A stretch of 64,000 bases of DNA. Origin: Pirellulales bacterium. Lineage in GTDB: Bacteria; Planctomycetota; Planctomycetia; Pirellulales; Thermoguttaceae. The DNA lies in NCBI GenBank assembly GCA_016931995.1, contig JAFGDS010000142.1, positions 62,001 to 126,000 on the forward strand, given 5' to 3'. Shown here piece by piece: positions 26,076 through 34,698 of the stretch. The translations under genes and the position numbers were made by a program. Below the pieces are notes generated by a model. The model ran no database searches. It was not told where the DNA came from and saw only the letters and a list, made by a program, of their open reading frames with translations. The stretch's first letter is position 1. Each line of letters opens with the position of its first letter.

Positions 26076-26180
26076 GGACTCGGGGATCGGGACTCGGGGA
26101 TCGGGATTCGGGAATCGGGATTCGGGAATCGGGATTCGGGAATCGGGATTCGGAACTCGTGGATCGGGGATCGGGATTGG
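26076..26180. repeat. G-rich tandem repeat, 14-bp unit
   Basis: Three exact copies of GGGATTCGGGAATC (26103-26144) sit within about 105 bp of variants such as GGGGATCGGGACTC. The rest of 25989-26329, between rhaA and xerD, holds no gene I can support. A relative lies inside the coding region at 50421-50500. Confidence 0.9.
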
Positions 26181-26329
26181 AAACGGCCGTTCGTCGGTTC
26201 CGACCTCCGACTTCCGATCTCCGACCGCCGACCGCCGCGTGTGGCTTCGCAACGCGAAGAGAATCCACGCGGGGCGCGCGGCTCGGCAGGAGCCTTACCC
26301 TCCCGAGAACGCTCCGGGAGAATGCCCGC

Positions 26330-27271
26330 TCACCCCCGCGGGTGGAACCGTCGGTGGATGGCCTTCAGCCGCGAGGTGTCGACGTGCGTGTAGATCTGCG
26401 TGGTGGCAATGCTGGCATGGCCCAGCATCTCCTGCACCTGCCGCAGGTCCGCCCCCCCGGCAAGCATGTGCGTGGCGAAGCTGTGCCGCAGGGTGTGCGG
26501 GCTGACCTCCTCCGGCACGCCGACGCGCCGGGCGTATCGCTTCAGCAGCTCCCAAATCCGCTCGCGGCGAAGCCGCCGCCCACGGCAGGAGAGCAGCAGC
26601 CAGCCGGGATCGCTGCGTCGCCGGGCCACCAGGGCGGGCCGCTCCTGATCGAGATACGCCAAAGCGGCATCGACCGCCCTGTCGCCCAGCAGGACCACCC
26701 GCTGCTTGTCGCCCTTGCCGCGGCAAAGGCAGTGGCCCTGGTCCAGATGCACATCGGGCAGGGTCAAGCCCGACAGCTCGGAAGCCCGGCATCCGGTCGC
26801 GTAGAGCAGTTCCAACAGCGCCCGATCGCGTCGCCACCAGCGGTCCCTCGCCGTGGGGCTCTCCAACAGCCGGTCCACCTGCTCGGGGCTGAGCACCTTG
26901 GGCACCCGCTCCCAAAGCTTCTGGCTGCCCAACAGCTCCGCTCGGTTTTCGTCCAACGCTCCTTCAAGCTGCAAGTAGCGGAAGAAGAGCCTTAGCGAGA
27001 CGATGTGGCGGGCGATCGAGGCCGGCGCGAGCTTTTGGGCGTGCAGCCAGGCGGCATAGTCGGCCAGGTCGCGGATGGAAAGCCCCGGAATGCTGCGGCC
27101 GGCAAGCCACGTCGTAAACCGCACCAGATCCCGCCGATACGCAGCCACCGTATTGCCCGCCAGATGGCACTCGCCCGACGAATACTCGACAAACGCATCC
27201 ACCCAAACCCGGCCCGTGCTCCGGGCGGAGACGGCCTGAGGACGGACGAGTTTTCGACGCGAGCCGGCCAT
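26330..27271 (-). CDS. xerD: Tyrosine recombinase, XerD-like
   Basis: 313 residues from the ATG at 27271. N-terminal SAM-like core-binding domain, then the catalytic domain with Arg in TGCRASELSG, Lys in GKGDKQRVV, H-x-x-R in SPHTLRHSFATHML, His in MLGHASIATTQIYTHV and the nucleophile Tyr in IYTHV. The length matches chromosome-dimer resolvases XerC/XerD, which act at dif during segregation. No integrase cargo or att repeat is evident beside it, so a housekeeping role is likelier than a mobile one. Divergent from hpnE. Confidence 0.9.
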   Translation of the reverse strand: MAGSRRKLVRPQAVSARSTGRVWVDAFVEYSSGECHLAGNTVAAYRRDLVRFTTWLAGRSIPGLSIRDLADYAAWLHAQKLAPASIARHIVSLRLFFRYLQLEGALDENRAELLGSQKLWERVPKVLSPEQVDRLLESPTARDRWWRRDRALLELLYATGCRASELSGLTLPDVHLDQGHCLCRGKGDKQRVVLLGDRAVDAALAYLDQERPALVARRRSDPGWLLLSCRGRRLRRERIWELLKRYARRVGVPEEVSPHTLRHSFATHMLAGGADLRQVQEMLGHASIATTQIYTHVDTSRLKAIHRRFHPRG

Positions 27272-27387
27272 ACAGATAATCTCGGGCGTCCGGATGGGCA
27301 GGCTATAAGCCAACGGCTACGATAAGGGGGACGACCGTTGCCGTGTGCCCATTGTAGGGGGGGTTGTCAACCAACGAACGTCTGAAA

Positions 27388-27574
27388 GAACCACGGATGA
27401 ACACAGATACACACAGATGGTCGGCCTCTGCTTCGCCCAGAGACTTGTTGCTGCATGGTCGATAAGTCGCTCGCGGTTTCGCGACAATGACCGCCGGCAT
27501 AGACTCTGTGGAAGACACGTCGATCCACTCCGATTCCATTCTATCCGTGTTTATCTGTGTTCATCCGTGGTTCC
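27388..27574. repeat. Inverted-repeat pair with no gene inside
   Basis: Over 20 bp (AACCACGGATGAACACAGAT at 27389-27408) recur inverted at 27553-27574, just before hpnE, enclosing about 140 bp of non-coding DNA. Related pairs are at 36411-36607, 51963-52266 and 53566-53840. Confidence 0.85.
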
Positions 27575-27593
27575 TTTTCGTTCCTTCTTCAAA

Positions 27594-29087
27594 ATGTCTC
27601 ACACTCTTCTTCCTCGCATCGCGGTGATCGGCGGCGGATTGGCCGGGCTGGCGGCGGCCGCGGGGCTGGTCGAGCGGCCCGTGCGCGTCGAACTGTTCGA
27701 GACCCGGCGGCGGCTGGGCGGTCGGGCGGGCTCGCTCGACGATCCGCAAACGGGCACGCTGATGGACCGCTGCCGGCACGTGGCCATGCGGTGCTGCACG
27801 AATCTCGTCGACTTTTGCCGGCGGTTGGACCTGGACAACGCATGGGAACGGTACGGCCGGCTGCACTTCTTTGGGCCCGACGGCTGCCGGCGCGATCTCT
27901 CCGCAGCGTGGCCGCCCGCCCCGCTCCACCTGGCCCCGGCCCTTGCGAGGCTTGGGTATCTACGCTGCGGCGAGCGGCTCGGAATCCTCCGCGCGATGGC
28001 CCGGCTGGCGCGAACGGTCGATACCTGCGGACCCGACGAGCCGACGATCGGCCAGTGGCTTCGCGCGGCAGGTCAGTCGGATCGGGCCATCGAGTTGTTC
28101 TGGAAGCCGGTCGTGCTCGGCGCGCTTGCCGAGTCGCCGGACCGAGCCGCGCTCAGCGCCGCGCGGAAGGTCTTTGTCGAAGGCTTCATGGCCTCGCGGC
28201 ACGCCTACGAACTGATGACTCCGACCGCGCCCTTGGCCGAGCTTTTCGACGACCGGGCGGCCGCCTGGCTGGCCGCACGGGGCGCGACAATCCATCGACA
28301 CACACGCGTCGCGCAAATCGAGGGCGATCCGCGTTCGGCTCGCGTCGAGTCCGTCGTCCTGGCCGACGGGCGGCGCGAGGCGTTCGATTTCATTATTTGC
28401 GCCGTGCCGTGGCATCGCGCGGGCCGGCTGTTCGACGCGGCGATGCTTGCGCGGCTGCCGATGGTCGCCGAGGCCGCGGCGATTCCCCGCGGGGCCATCA
28501 CGGCGGTACACCTTTGGTTCGACCGGCCGATTGTCGATCTGCCGCACGCCGTGTTGGTCGGCCGGCTATCCCAATGGGTGTTTCGGCACGAGCCGCACCG
28601 GTTCGAGGTGGTCCTGAGCGGATCGCACGCGTTGGAGTTGGGATCGCGCGAGCAACTTGCGGCTCGGCTTTGTCACGAATTGGCCGAAACGTGGCCCGGC
28701 ACGTCCGCGGCGACGCTGATGGCGAGTCGCGTCGTCACGGAACCGGCGGCGGTGTTCGCCCTGCGGCCGGGCGTCGAGGCGATGCGTCCGGCGGCGGCAA
28801 CGCCGGTGGATAATCTCGTTCTGGCGGGCGATTGGACGGCGACCGGCTGGCCCGCCACAATGGAAGGCGCCGTGCGCAGCGGCCGCCGCGCCGCCGAAGT
28901 GGTTCTCGACCGACTCGGCCAGCCCGCGCGGCTGGTCGTCGCCGATCTCGCCCGCGGGCCGCTTGCGCGGTGGCTCTTCGGCGCGTCGGCGGCGACGGAT
29001 TCGATTGCCCGGGCGGATGACCGGCGGTATACTCCGTGTTGTTGTGCCGACCGTGTAGACCGGCGCAGTCGGGGGACGACTTCATGA
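27594..29087 (+). CDS. hpnE: Hydroxysqualene dehydroxylase
   Basis: 497 residues from the ATG at 27594. It is an FAD amine-oxidase-like protein: dinucleotide motif IAVIGGGLAGLAAAAGL, then LFETRRRLGGRAGSL, and the C-terminal FAD contact LVLAGDWTATGWPATMEGAV, followed by SGRRAAE. These features and TLMDRCRHVAMRCCTNLVDF are typical of HpnE, which reduces hydroxysqualene to squalene in the HpnC-HpnD-HpnE route to hopanoids. HpnC and HpnD are not in the window. The extra roughly 45 residues after the FAD motif look poorly ordered. It overlaps the next gene by 4 bp (ATGA). Confidence 0.88.
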   Translation: MSHTLLPRIAVIGGGLAGLAAAAGLVERPVRVELFETRRRLGGRAGSLDDPQTGTLMDRCRHVAMRCCTNLVDFCRRLDLDNAWERYGRLHFFGPDGCRRDLSAAWPPAPLHLAPALARLGYLRCGERLGILRAMARLARTVDTCGPDEPTIGQWLRAAGQSDRAIELFWKPVVLGALAESPDRAALSAARKVFVEGFMASRHAYELMTPTAPLAELFDDRAAAWLAARGATIHRHTRVAQIEGDPRSARVESVVLADGRREAFDFIICAVPWHRAGRLFDAAMLARLPMVAEAAAIPRGAITAVHLWFDRPIVDLPHAVLVGRLSQWVFRHEPHRFEVVLSGSHALELGSREQLAARLCHELAETWPGTSAATLMASRVVTEPAAVFALRPGVEAMRPAAATPVDNLVLAGDWTATGWPATMEGAVRSGRRAAEVVLDRLGQPARLVVADLARGPLARWLFGASAATDSIARADDRRYTPCCCADRVDRRSRGTTS

Positions 29088-29821
29088 GTTCGACCGCGTG
29101 CAATCCGTACGCCGCGCCCTACGACAACCCGCCGGAGGGCGGCCGGCTCGATCGCGAGGCCCGCTCGGGGCTGGCCGACGCGATCCGCCAGTTTCTCGAC
29201 GAGAAGAAGTCGGCCTTCGCGTTCGACGAGGCCCTGGACGCCTTTCGCGACTCTTCCGATCCGACGGTTCGGCACATCGCCCAGGCCGCGTGGTATCACT
29301 ACGACGACTGCCAGGACCACATGGTGACGCTGTCGAAGCCGCAGTGGGACTACTTCCAACGCATGTTGCTGGTTCTGGAATCGGACCGCCAGATCGAGGT
29401 CGCCTCCGTGCGACGCTGGTGCTGGACGCAGTGGGCGGCGCTGGCGTGTCTGGCGGGCTTCGGGTGGTGCGTCTGGCGTTTCGGTTGGGGCATGCACCTG
29501 TTGGCCTTCTCGATGCCCTTCGGGCTGGTCTCGATCGCCATCTCGTTGGTGCGGCGGTGGCGCGTCCGTCGCGCGGCGTTTGACGCGATCCTCGTGCCGT
29601 TTGCCAGCTTCGGCGAGCTCAGCGCGGCGTATCGCGCGACGCCGAGCTTCGCCAAGCGACGGTACCCTCGCACCCTGGCCGGCCGCCGGATCCGCTCCCC
29701 CCTCGCCGCGTTCGGCGTCGGCCTGCAGCTCTACGCCACGTGGCTAATGTTCGCCCCGATTCCGCTGCTGGTGCAGACGCTACCGCTTAAGGAGATGAGG
29801 ACGCGGGTGAAGGAGGAGTAG
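29084..29821 (+). CDS. Membrane protein coupled to hpnE
   Basis: 245 residues from the ATG at 29084 (GGGGGA upstream). A soluble, acidic N-terminal part of about 110 residues is followed by hydrophobic segments around WTQWAALACLAGFGWCVW, GMHLLAFSMPFGLVSIAISL and, near the C-terminus, GVGLQLYATWLMFAPIPLL. No family recognised. The ATGA overlap with hpnE implies co-translation, so a role in lipid or envelope metabolism is plausible but unproven. Confidence 0.75.
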   Translation: MSSTACNPYAAPYDNPPEGGRLDREARSGLADAIRQFLDEKKSAFAFDEALDAFRDSSDPTVRHIAQAAWYHYDDCQDHMVTLSKPQWDYFQRMLLVLESDRQIEVASVRRWCWTQWAALACLAGFGWCVWRFGWGMHLLAFSMPFGLVSIAISLVRRWRVRRAAFDAILVPFASFGELSAAYRATPSFAKRRYPRTLAGRRIRSPLAAFGVGLQLYATWLMFAPIPLLVQTLPLKEMRTRVKEE

Positions 29822-29957
29822 GGTGTGTGCTTGCATGCACCAGAACAGTACAACCGCCACGATAACGATTGGCGCGTGCGAGCACGCACGCTACGTGACT
29901 TGACGACCCGAGATCAAACAGAAGTCACCGTTTTGAAAAGCCAAGATAGGAACAGGC

Positions 29958-30422
29958 ATGGCATCGTTGATTGAAAGCATTTTTCGGAATGACCTCGATA
30001 GATTGCGGGCCGGTCTGGCTCAGGGTGTGGACCCAAATGAGCGGGACGGCGATGGTCGAACTCCTCTTATTCACGCTGCACTCGGCGGCAAGGTGGAGGT
30101 TGTGAAGTTGTTGATTGCAGGCGGTGCCGACGTGAACGCTCAAGACAGTCTGGGTTATTCAGCCCTCCACTATGCAGCCCAGAACTACCTCCCTGAAATA
30201 GCCGCTCTTCTGATTGCTCTGGGCGCGAAGGTCGATGCGGAGGACAACCATGGCAACACTCCGCTGGGGCGAGCTACATTCGATTCAAAGGGAAGGGGGG
30301 AGCTGATTTCGATTTTGCTGAGATCGGGAGCAGACAGGAACCATCGCAATCGCTATGGCCAAACCCCATTAGACTTGGCTGAGCTTATTGCGAACTACAA
30401 TGTCATGCAGTTCTTTGAGTGA
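29958..30422 (+). CDS. Small ankyrin-repeat protein
   Basis: 154 residues: about four ankyrin repeats, such as DGRTPLIHAALGGKVEVVKL, LGYSALHYAAQNYLPEIAAL, HGNTPLGRATFDSKGRGELI and YGQTPLDLAELI. No signal peptide, so probably cytosolic protein-protein contact. The G+C is visibly lower than in neighbours, which suggests acquisition from elsewhere. No partner gene is adjacent. Confidence 0.88.
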   Translation: MASLIESIFRNDLDRLRAGLAQGVDPNERDGDGRTPLIHAALGGKVEVVKLLIAGGADVNAQDSLGYSALHYAAQNYLPEIAALLIALGAKVDAEDNHGNTPLGRATFDSKGRGELISILLRSGADRNHRNRYGQTPLDLAELIANYNVMQFFE

Positions 30423-30429
30423 AAACGCG

Positions 30430-30640
30430 GGGCGGCAGAAGTGGGATGTGCCCGAGCTCACTTTAGACATGGCTGTCCGCGTGCTTCAATCATCTTTCGC
30501 CCAACCGACCCTGAACGAAGACGACGCCCTCTCCCTCCTCGACTACCACCTCCGCCGCAATCGCCAAAACTGGAAATCCCACCGCAAGTCCTGGTTACGC
30601 AAACACAATAAACCAAAACTAAACCCTTGCTTTAGAAACA
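30430..30640 (+). pseudogene. Possible gene remnant after the ankyrin gene
   Basis: One frame without a start reads LQSSFAQPTLNEDDALSLL, then DYHLRRNRQNWKSHRKSWL and RKHNKPKLNP. The composition is protein-like and basic, but no complete gene can be built. I do not recognise the family. It may be the tail of a deleted gene brought in with the ankyrin gene. Confidence 0.25.
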
Positions 30641-31771
30641 ATGCCTTTCCCCATGTCCACCGCCCACTCCAAAACCGTCCGCGTTCTCAAGGCCCTCAAC
30701 CACGAACCGCCCGACCGGGCGCCGATCGGGGAGTTCTTCTGGACGAACTTCGTGCGACGCTGCAAAAAGGAACTCGGCGTGGGCGACGACTTCGATCCGT
30801 ATCGGTATTGGGACCTCGACCTGGTGGTGATCAGCCCGAACATGGACCCGCGCGTCGAGGGCATCAAGATCCTGGAGGACACGGCCGAGCGGAAGCTGGT
30901 GCGCACGGGCTACGGGGCCGTGGTGGAGCGGAAGAGCACGTACCCGATGCCGCATTTCGTGTCGTTCGAGACGGAGTCGCTCGATCGGCTCGAGGCGCTC
31001 GCGATGGACGACCCGCGGGATCGGCGGCGGTACTTCGAGGCGATCGACGATCAGATCAACGGCGTGGGCGACGAGCTGAACCTGGGCTTGCCGTCGTTCG
31101 TCGATCGGGTGGACTCCTACGCCGACGATTTCTGCGTGTTCGGCAGCGTGTGCGAGATCCAGGAGCAGCTCTGGCGGATCGTCGGACCGGTGAACGTCTA
31201 CTACCAACTGGCCGAGGATCCCGACCGGCTGGAAAAATCGATCCGGCGGCTGGGCGATTTCCTGGTCGGCATCGTCGAAGGCCAGATCGAGGCGGCCGGC
31301 GGCAAGCTCTCGGGCATGTACATCTGGGGCGACGTCGCCTCGACCAAGGGCATGTTGATCTCGCCCACGCTCTGGCGACGGCTGCACAAACCGCAGCTTG
31401 CGCGGATCTGCGACCGCATCCACGCGGCTGGGCTCAAGGTGATCTACCACGGCTGCGGCAACGCGACGCCGATCTACGACGACCTGATCGAGGCGGGCGT
31501 GGATTGCTACAACCCGCTGGAGGCCAAGGCCGGCCTCGACGTGATCGACCTGCGGGCCCGCTTCGGCGATCGATGGGCCTTCAACGGCAACGTGAACGTT
31601 CAGGTCCTGGAGACCAACGACCCGGAGAAGGTCCGCGCCGAAGTGCTCCGCAAGCTGGCCGCGGCCCGGGGCGGCGGATATATCTTCCAGTCGGATCACT
31701 CGATTTCGAGCAACGTCGATCCGGGAACGTATGACTTTGTCGTGAGGTTGGTGAGGGAGTTTGGGGGGTAG
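30641..31771 (+). CDS. Uroporphyrinogen decarboxylase-family protein
   Basis: 376 residues (start 30641; the ATG at 30653 is equally possible). The URO-D barrel is recognisable from ALNHEPPDRAPIGEFFW, the long middle, MYIWGDVASTKGMLISPTLW, VIYHGCGNATPIYDDLIEAG and the closing GGGYIFQSDHSISSNV. The strict HemE motifs at the N-terminus are absent, so it belongs to the COG0407-like branch that includes corrinoid methyltransferases (HGCGN gives a possible metal Cys/His pair). It is monocistronic; its substrate is unknown. A second member is at 44874. Confidence 0.8.
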   Translation: MPFPMSTAHSKTVRVLKALNHEPPDRAPIGEFFWTNFVRRCKKELGVGDDFDPYRYWDLDLVVISPNMDPRVEGIKILEDTAERKLVRTGYGAVVERKSTYPMPHFVSFETESLDRLEALAMDDPRDRRRYFEAIDDQINGVGDELNLGLPSFVDRVDSYADDFCVFGSVCEIQEQLWRIVGPVNVYYQLAEDPDRLEKSIRRLGDFLVGIVEGQIEAAGGKLSGMYIWGDVASTKGMLISPTLWRRLHKPQLARICDRIHAAGLKVIYHGCGNATPIYDDLIEAGVDCYNPLEAKAGLDVIDLRARFGDRWAFNGNVNVQVLETNDPEKVRAEVLRKLAAARGGGYIFQSDHSISSNVDPGTYDFVVRLVREFGG

Positions 31772-31795
31772 AGGGCGAGGATGAAGTGGACGGAC

Positions 31796-32247
31796 TCACG
31801 CGGAGACGCGGAGGCGCGGAGAAGACGAGATGGTCAAAGAGATTGACGATATCACGGGGGAGATCGTGGATGCAGCCTTCAAGCTGCACACTGGGCTGGG
31901 GCCGGGGTTGTTGGAGTCGGTGTACGAGATGGTTCTTGCGAGGGAGTTGCAGCGGCGAGGATTGATGGTCGAGCGGCAGAAGGCGGTGTCGTTTGAGTTC
32001 GATGGGATGACGTTTGAGGACGGCTTCCGCGTGGACTTGTTGGTGGAAGGCATGGTCGTCGTGGAATTGAAGTCCGTCGAGAATCTCGCGCCCGTCCACG
32101 GCATACAGTTGCTCACCTACCTCCGCCTGCTCAAGCTGCCCGTCGGCCTGCTGCTCAACTTCGGCGCAGCCACCATGAAGGAAGGCCTTCACCGCATCGT
32201 CAACAACTACAAACCATCTCCCTCCGCGTCTCCGCGTCTCCGCGTGA
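31796..32247. mobile_element. GxxExxY gene bounded by 26-bp inverted repeats
   Basis: The left repeat (31796-31821, TCACGCGGAGACGCGGAGGC...) and right repeat (32222-32247) are inverted copies with one mismatch in 26. They enclose almost exactly the GxxExxY gene, whose last codons are read from the right repeat. Similar but gene-less inverted pairs occur elsewhere in the window. No target-site duplication could be recognised. A mobile-element interpretation is inference. Confidence 0.5.
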
Positions 32248-32273
32248 ACCAAACACCTCACGGACCCGCGTGA
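31830..32273 (+). CDS. GxxExxY protein, PD-(D/E)XK nuclease-like fold
   Basis: 147 residues. The name motif is GLLESVY in LGPGLLESVYEMVLARELQR. The putative nuclease core is an Asp in FRVDLLVEG and ELK in VVVELKSVENL, followed by HGIQLLTYLRLLKLPVGLLL. Biochemical role unknown for the family. The last 18 residues (PSASPRLRVNQ) are encoded by the flanking inverted repeat, so the true fold ends near residue 129. It stands between a URO-D-like gene and a cytochrome gene with no functional link, which fits independent mobility. Confidence 0.88.
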   Translation: MVKEIDDITGEIVDAAFKLHTGLGPGLLESVYEMVLARELQRRGLMVERQKAVSFEFDGMTFEDGFRVDLLVEGMVVVELKSVENLAPVHGIQLLTYLRLLKLPVGLLLNFGAATMKEGLHRIVNNYKPSPSASPRLRVNQTPHGPA

Positions 32274-32309
32274 TAACAGACAACTCACAAAAGAAACCGA
32301 TGTCGCGGA

Positions 32310-32939
32310 ATGGAGAACACGACCATGGAACCAACCGCTTCGCCCAAGCGTTGGAGCCTGCCCTTGCGGTGCGTGCACTGGCTCGAAGCCCTCGTGCTCT
32401 TGGGCCTGTTGGGCACCGTGCTCTTGCGAAAGACGTTTCTGAACTGGCGGACCAATGGCGAGGTCATCCGGGAGAAGCTGGCGCAACGGAACGTCGAGAT
32501 CGCATCCGACGTGGCTGCGGGGATCGCCCGGGCGATCCGGGCGCCCATGTGGCAGTGGCACTACTACCTGGGCTTCGCCCTGGCCGTGCTGGTGCTCTGG
32601 CGGATTTACCTGCTGGTGCGGGGAGAGCGAGAGATCCTCACCACTTCGCTTTTGGGCCGCGGGGGAAACGTGACGCTTAAGAAACGGGCCACCCGCACGG
32701 TACACGTGATTTACTACCTGGCCGTGCTGGGTATCGTGGCAACGGGCCTGGCGCTCTACTTCAACGGCCGCCTCGGGCTGCCGGGAAGCGTGCTGCGCGT
32801 GTGCATGGAGATCCACGAGACCCTGACGTGGTTTTTCGTGATCTTCGTGCCGCTGCACGTCGCCGGCGCGTTCCTGGCCGAATGCACCAGCGAGCCCGGC
32901 ATCGTCTCGGCCATGATTAACGGAAAGCGGCCGGACTAA
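32310..32939 (+). CDS. Cytochrome b561-type membrane protein
   Basis: 209 residues with four hydrophobic helices. His residues that could bind two b haems lie in LRCVHWLEALVLL, MWQWHYYLGFALAVL, RTVHVIYYLAVLGI and VCMEIHETLTWFFVIFVPLH. It fits the bacterial cytochrome b561/b-type family that moves electrons between quinones and periplasmic partners. The region between helices 1 and 2 (about residues 45-80) is longer than usual. Its stop interlocks with the stop of the opposite EF-hand gene. Confidence 0.82.
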   Translation: MENTTMEPTASPKRWSLPLRCVHWLEALVLLGLLGTVLLRKTFLNWRTNGEVIREKLAQRNVEIASDVAAGIARAIRAPMWQWHYYLGFALAVLVLWRIYLLVRGEREILTTSLLGRGGNVTLKKRATRTVHVIYYLAVLGIVATGLALYFNGRLGLPGSVLRVCMEIHETLTWFFVIFVPLHVAGAFLAECTSEPGIVSAMINGKRPD

Positions 32940-34192
32940 TGCCCGCGGAGGCATTCGCGGGGGGTGATAATGCCGTCGCCGTTCAGGTCGTATTGGGTGA
33001 ACTCGGCGACCACCGAATCGGACCAGAACGAGGCGTACTCGGCCATGGAAACCTGGCCGTCGGCGTTGGCGTCGCGTTGGCTGAACCACGGGGGCAAGCC
33101 CTCGGGCAGCCGCTCGACCGCCGAGCGGAACCGGTACGACCTCCGCCCGCTGGAGTCGCTGGAATACGCCGCGGAGGCGACCTCCACGTCGGCGCGTTCC
33201 CGCCGGTTGCCTTGGCCGCCGCCGTACGCGCCGAGCCAGGCGTTCATCTCGTCGAGCGTGATCGTGCCGTCGCCGTTGCCGTCGGCCGGGCCATAGCGGG
33301 CTTGCTGGGCGGCCCATTCGTCGCGGTCGAGCTGGCCGTTTTTGTTTTTGTCGAGGCGGCGGATGTTCAACTCGGCAAGCCGGCGGAGGCGGCCGTTCTC
33401 GCGTTGGGCACGATCCTGGCCGGGGTCGGGGACCGGCCCGCCGCCGTTGGCCGCCGGGGCCGGGGTAATGACTCGCGCCGGACCGGGCGAGGCGGCCGGC
33501 TTTGGATTGTTCGCGCCGGCCGACGCGCCAAAGCCAGCCACGGGCGTGGCCTTTGCCTGGACGCCGAAACCAGCCACCTTGGGTGGCGCGGCGGGAGCAG
33601 CCGGAGCGCCGCCAGGCGCTCCCCCGCCCTGTGGCCCGCCGCCCTCGCGGTCTCGTCCGCCGCGCTGGCTCAGGGCCTTCTTGACCTCGTCGATCGAGAC
33701 CGGGTACTCGACCTTCATGCCCGACCGTTGGGCCATGCCCTCCAGAAACATCCGCTCCTGATCGGTCAGCTCGGAGTTCTCGATCCGGCCGTCGTTGTTT
33801 TTATCGAACCGACGGAGGAAACCCTCGATGCGCGCGGCGCGTTCCTCCGGCGAACCGCCGCGTCCGCGGCCCCAACGGCCTTCGCCCCGCGGACCGCCTC
33901 CCGGGCCCATGAACCCCGGTGGGCCTCCCCCTGGACCCATGAATCCCGCAGGACCACCCCCTGGTTGGCCATTGAAGCCCTGTGGCGGGCCGGAGCCCGG
34001 CGGCGCCATGAGAACCGGTGGCTGCCCGCCGGGTGGCATCACGTAGGCTGGCTGCCCGTACGGCATCCCTGGCGGAGGGCCTTGGTACGGCTGGGGAGGG
34101 CCGTATTGCGCCCAGGCAACGTCGCCGATCGACCAGCCTGCCACGGCCAACGCCAAGAGCCAAACGGCCACGCGCCATCCGGTTCGTTTCAT
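32936..34192 (-). CDS. Exported EF-hand protein with Gly/Pro-rich region
   Basis: 418 residues. Signal peptide (MKRTGWRVAVWLLALAVAGW), then a Gly/Pro/Met/Gln-rich stretch with collagen-like GPGGGPPGF units. Five EF-hand loops follow: FDKNNDGRIENSEL, LDKNKNGQLDRDEW, ADGNGDGTITLDEM, RDANADGQVSMAEY and YDLNGDGIITPREC. The loops carry D-x-(D/N)-x-(D/N)-G spacing, so calcium binding is likely. Such proteins are common and uncharacterised in planctomycetes; it may work at the surface. Confidence 0.88.
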   Translation of the reverse strand: MKRTGWRVAVWLLALAVAGWSIGDVAWAQYGPPQPYQGPPPGMPYGQPAYVMPPGGQPPVLMAPPGSGPPQGFNGQPGGGPAGFMGPGGGPPGFMGPGGGPRGEGRWGRGRGGSPEERAARIEGFLRRFDKNNDGRIENSELTDQERMFLEGMAQRSGMKVEYPVSIDEVKKALSQRGGRDREGGGPQGGGAPGGAPAAPAAPPKVAGFGVQAKATPVAGFGASAGANNPKPAASPGPARVITPAPAANGGGPVPDPGQDRAQRENGRLRRLAELNIRRLDKNKNGQLDRDEWAAQQARYGPADGNGDGTITLDEMNAWLGAYGGGQGNRRERADVEVASAAYSSDSSGRRSYRFRSAVERLPEGLPPWFSQRDANADGQVSMAEYASFWSDSVVAEFTQYDLNGDGIITPRECLRGH

Positions 34193-34698
34193 GGCCCTTT
34201 CCTCCCCACTCCAACCTGCCTAATCGTGATTGGGGTTGCCCGCCCTTCGATTTTGCCCAGGGGGTAAGCCGCGAATAACCCCAAAGTAGGTATCACGAAA
34301 CCGATTCGGGCATCCGTCCGTACTCATTGTAAAATGAGGGTCGCGCGGTCGCCAAGACAATTCAACCCCGCTGGGGCGATTGCGGGCCGGGGCGAAACCG
34401 CGTGTCGGGGGCGGGGTTGATTCAATATGTTCCGCTCTTGGCCGAAAACCTGCTGCTGGATGACCGTGACCCCGCGCTCGGATTGTCGAGTGCCAACCTC
34501 CCAGCGAGAGGGGGTTGTGCTGGACAACGCGGGGGTTGATCGGGTATCGTGGGGTACGGGAGGATTGCCAGCCCGTCGATCCAACCATCGCGGCGGAACA
34601 CGAGGTGTTCAGGGGTTGTTCCAAGACCGTACGCGGCGCCGCGTTCGCGGCGACTTGCGCGGGTGTTGGGATACGTACCAGATCGGGCGGAACTGATC
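34193..34698. other. Intergenic region upstream of gspE
   Basis: About 500 bp between divergent genes with no convincing gene; frames on both strands are compositionally odd. It must hold the promoter of the secretion operon. CATTGTAAAATGAGG at 34326-34340 is the only AT-rich, -10-like site. Confidence 0.5.

Noticed and set aside
26076-26180. CRISPR-like array
   Set aside because: The units are contiguous 14-bp repeats without unique spacers.
26330-27271. Integrase of a mobile island
   Set aside because: The recombinase has the length and motifs of XerC/XerD, and no att duplication or cargo is visible, so a housekeeping role is preferred.
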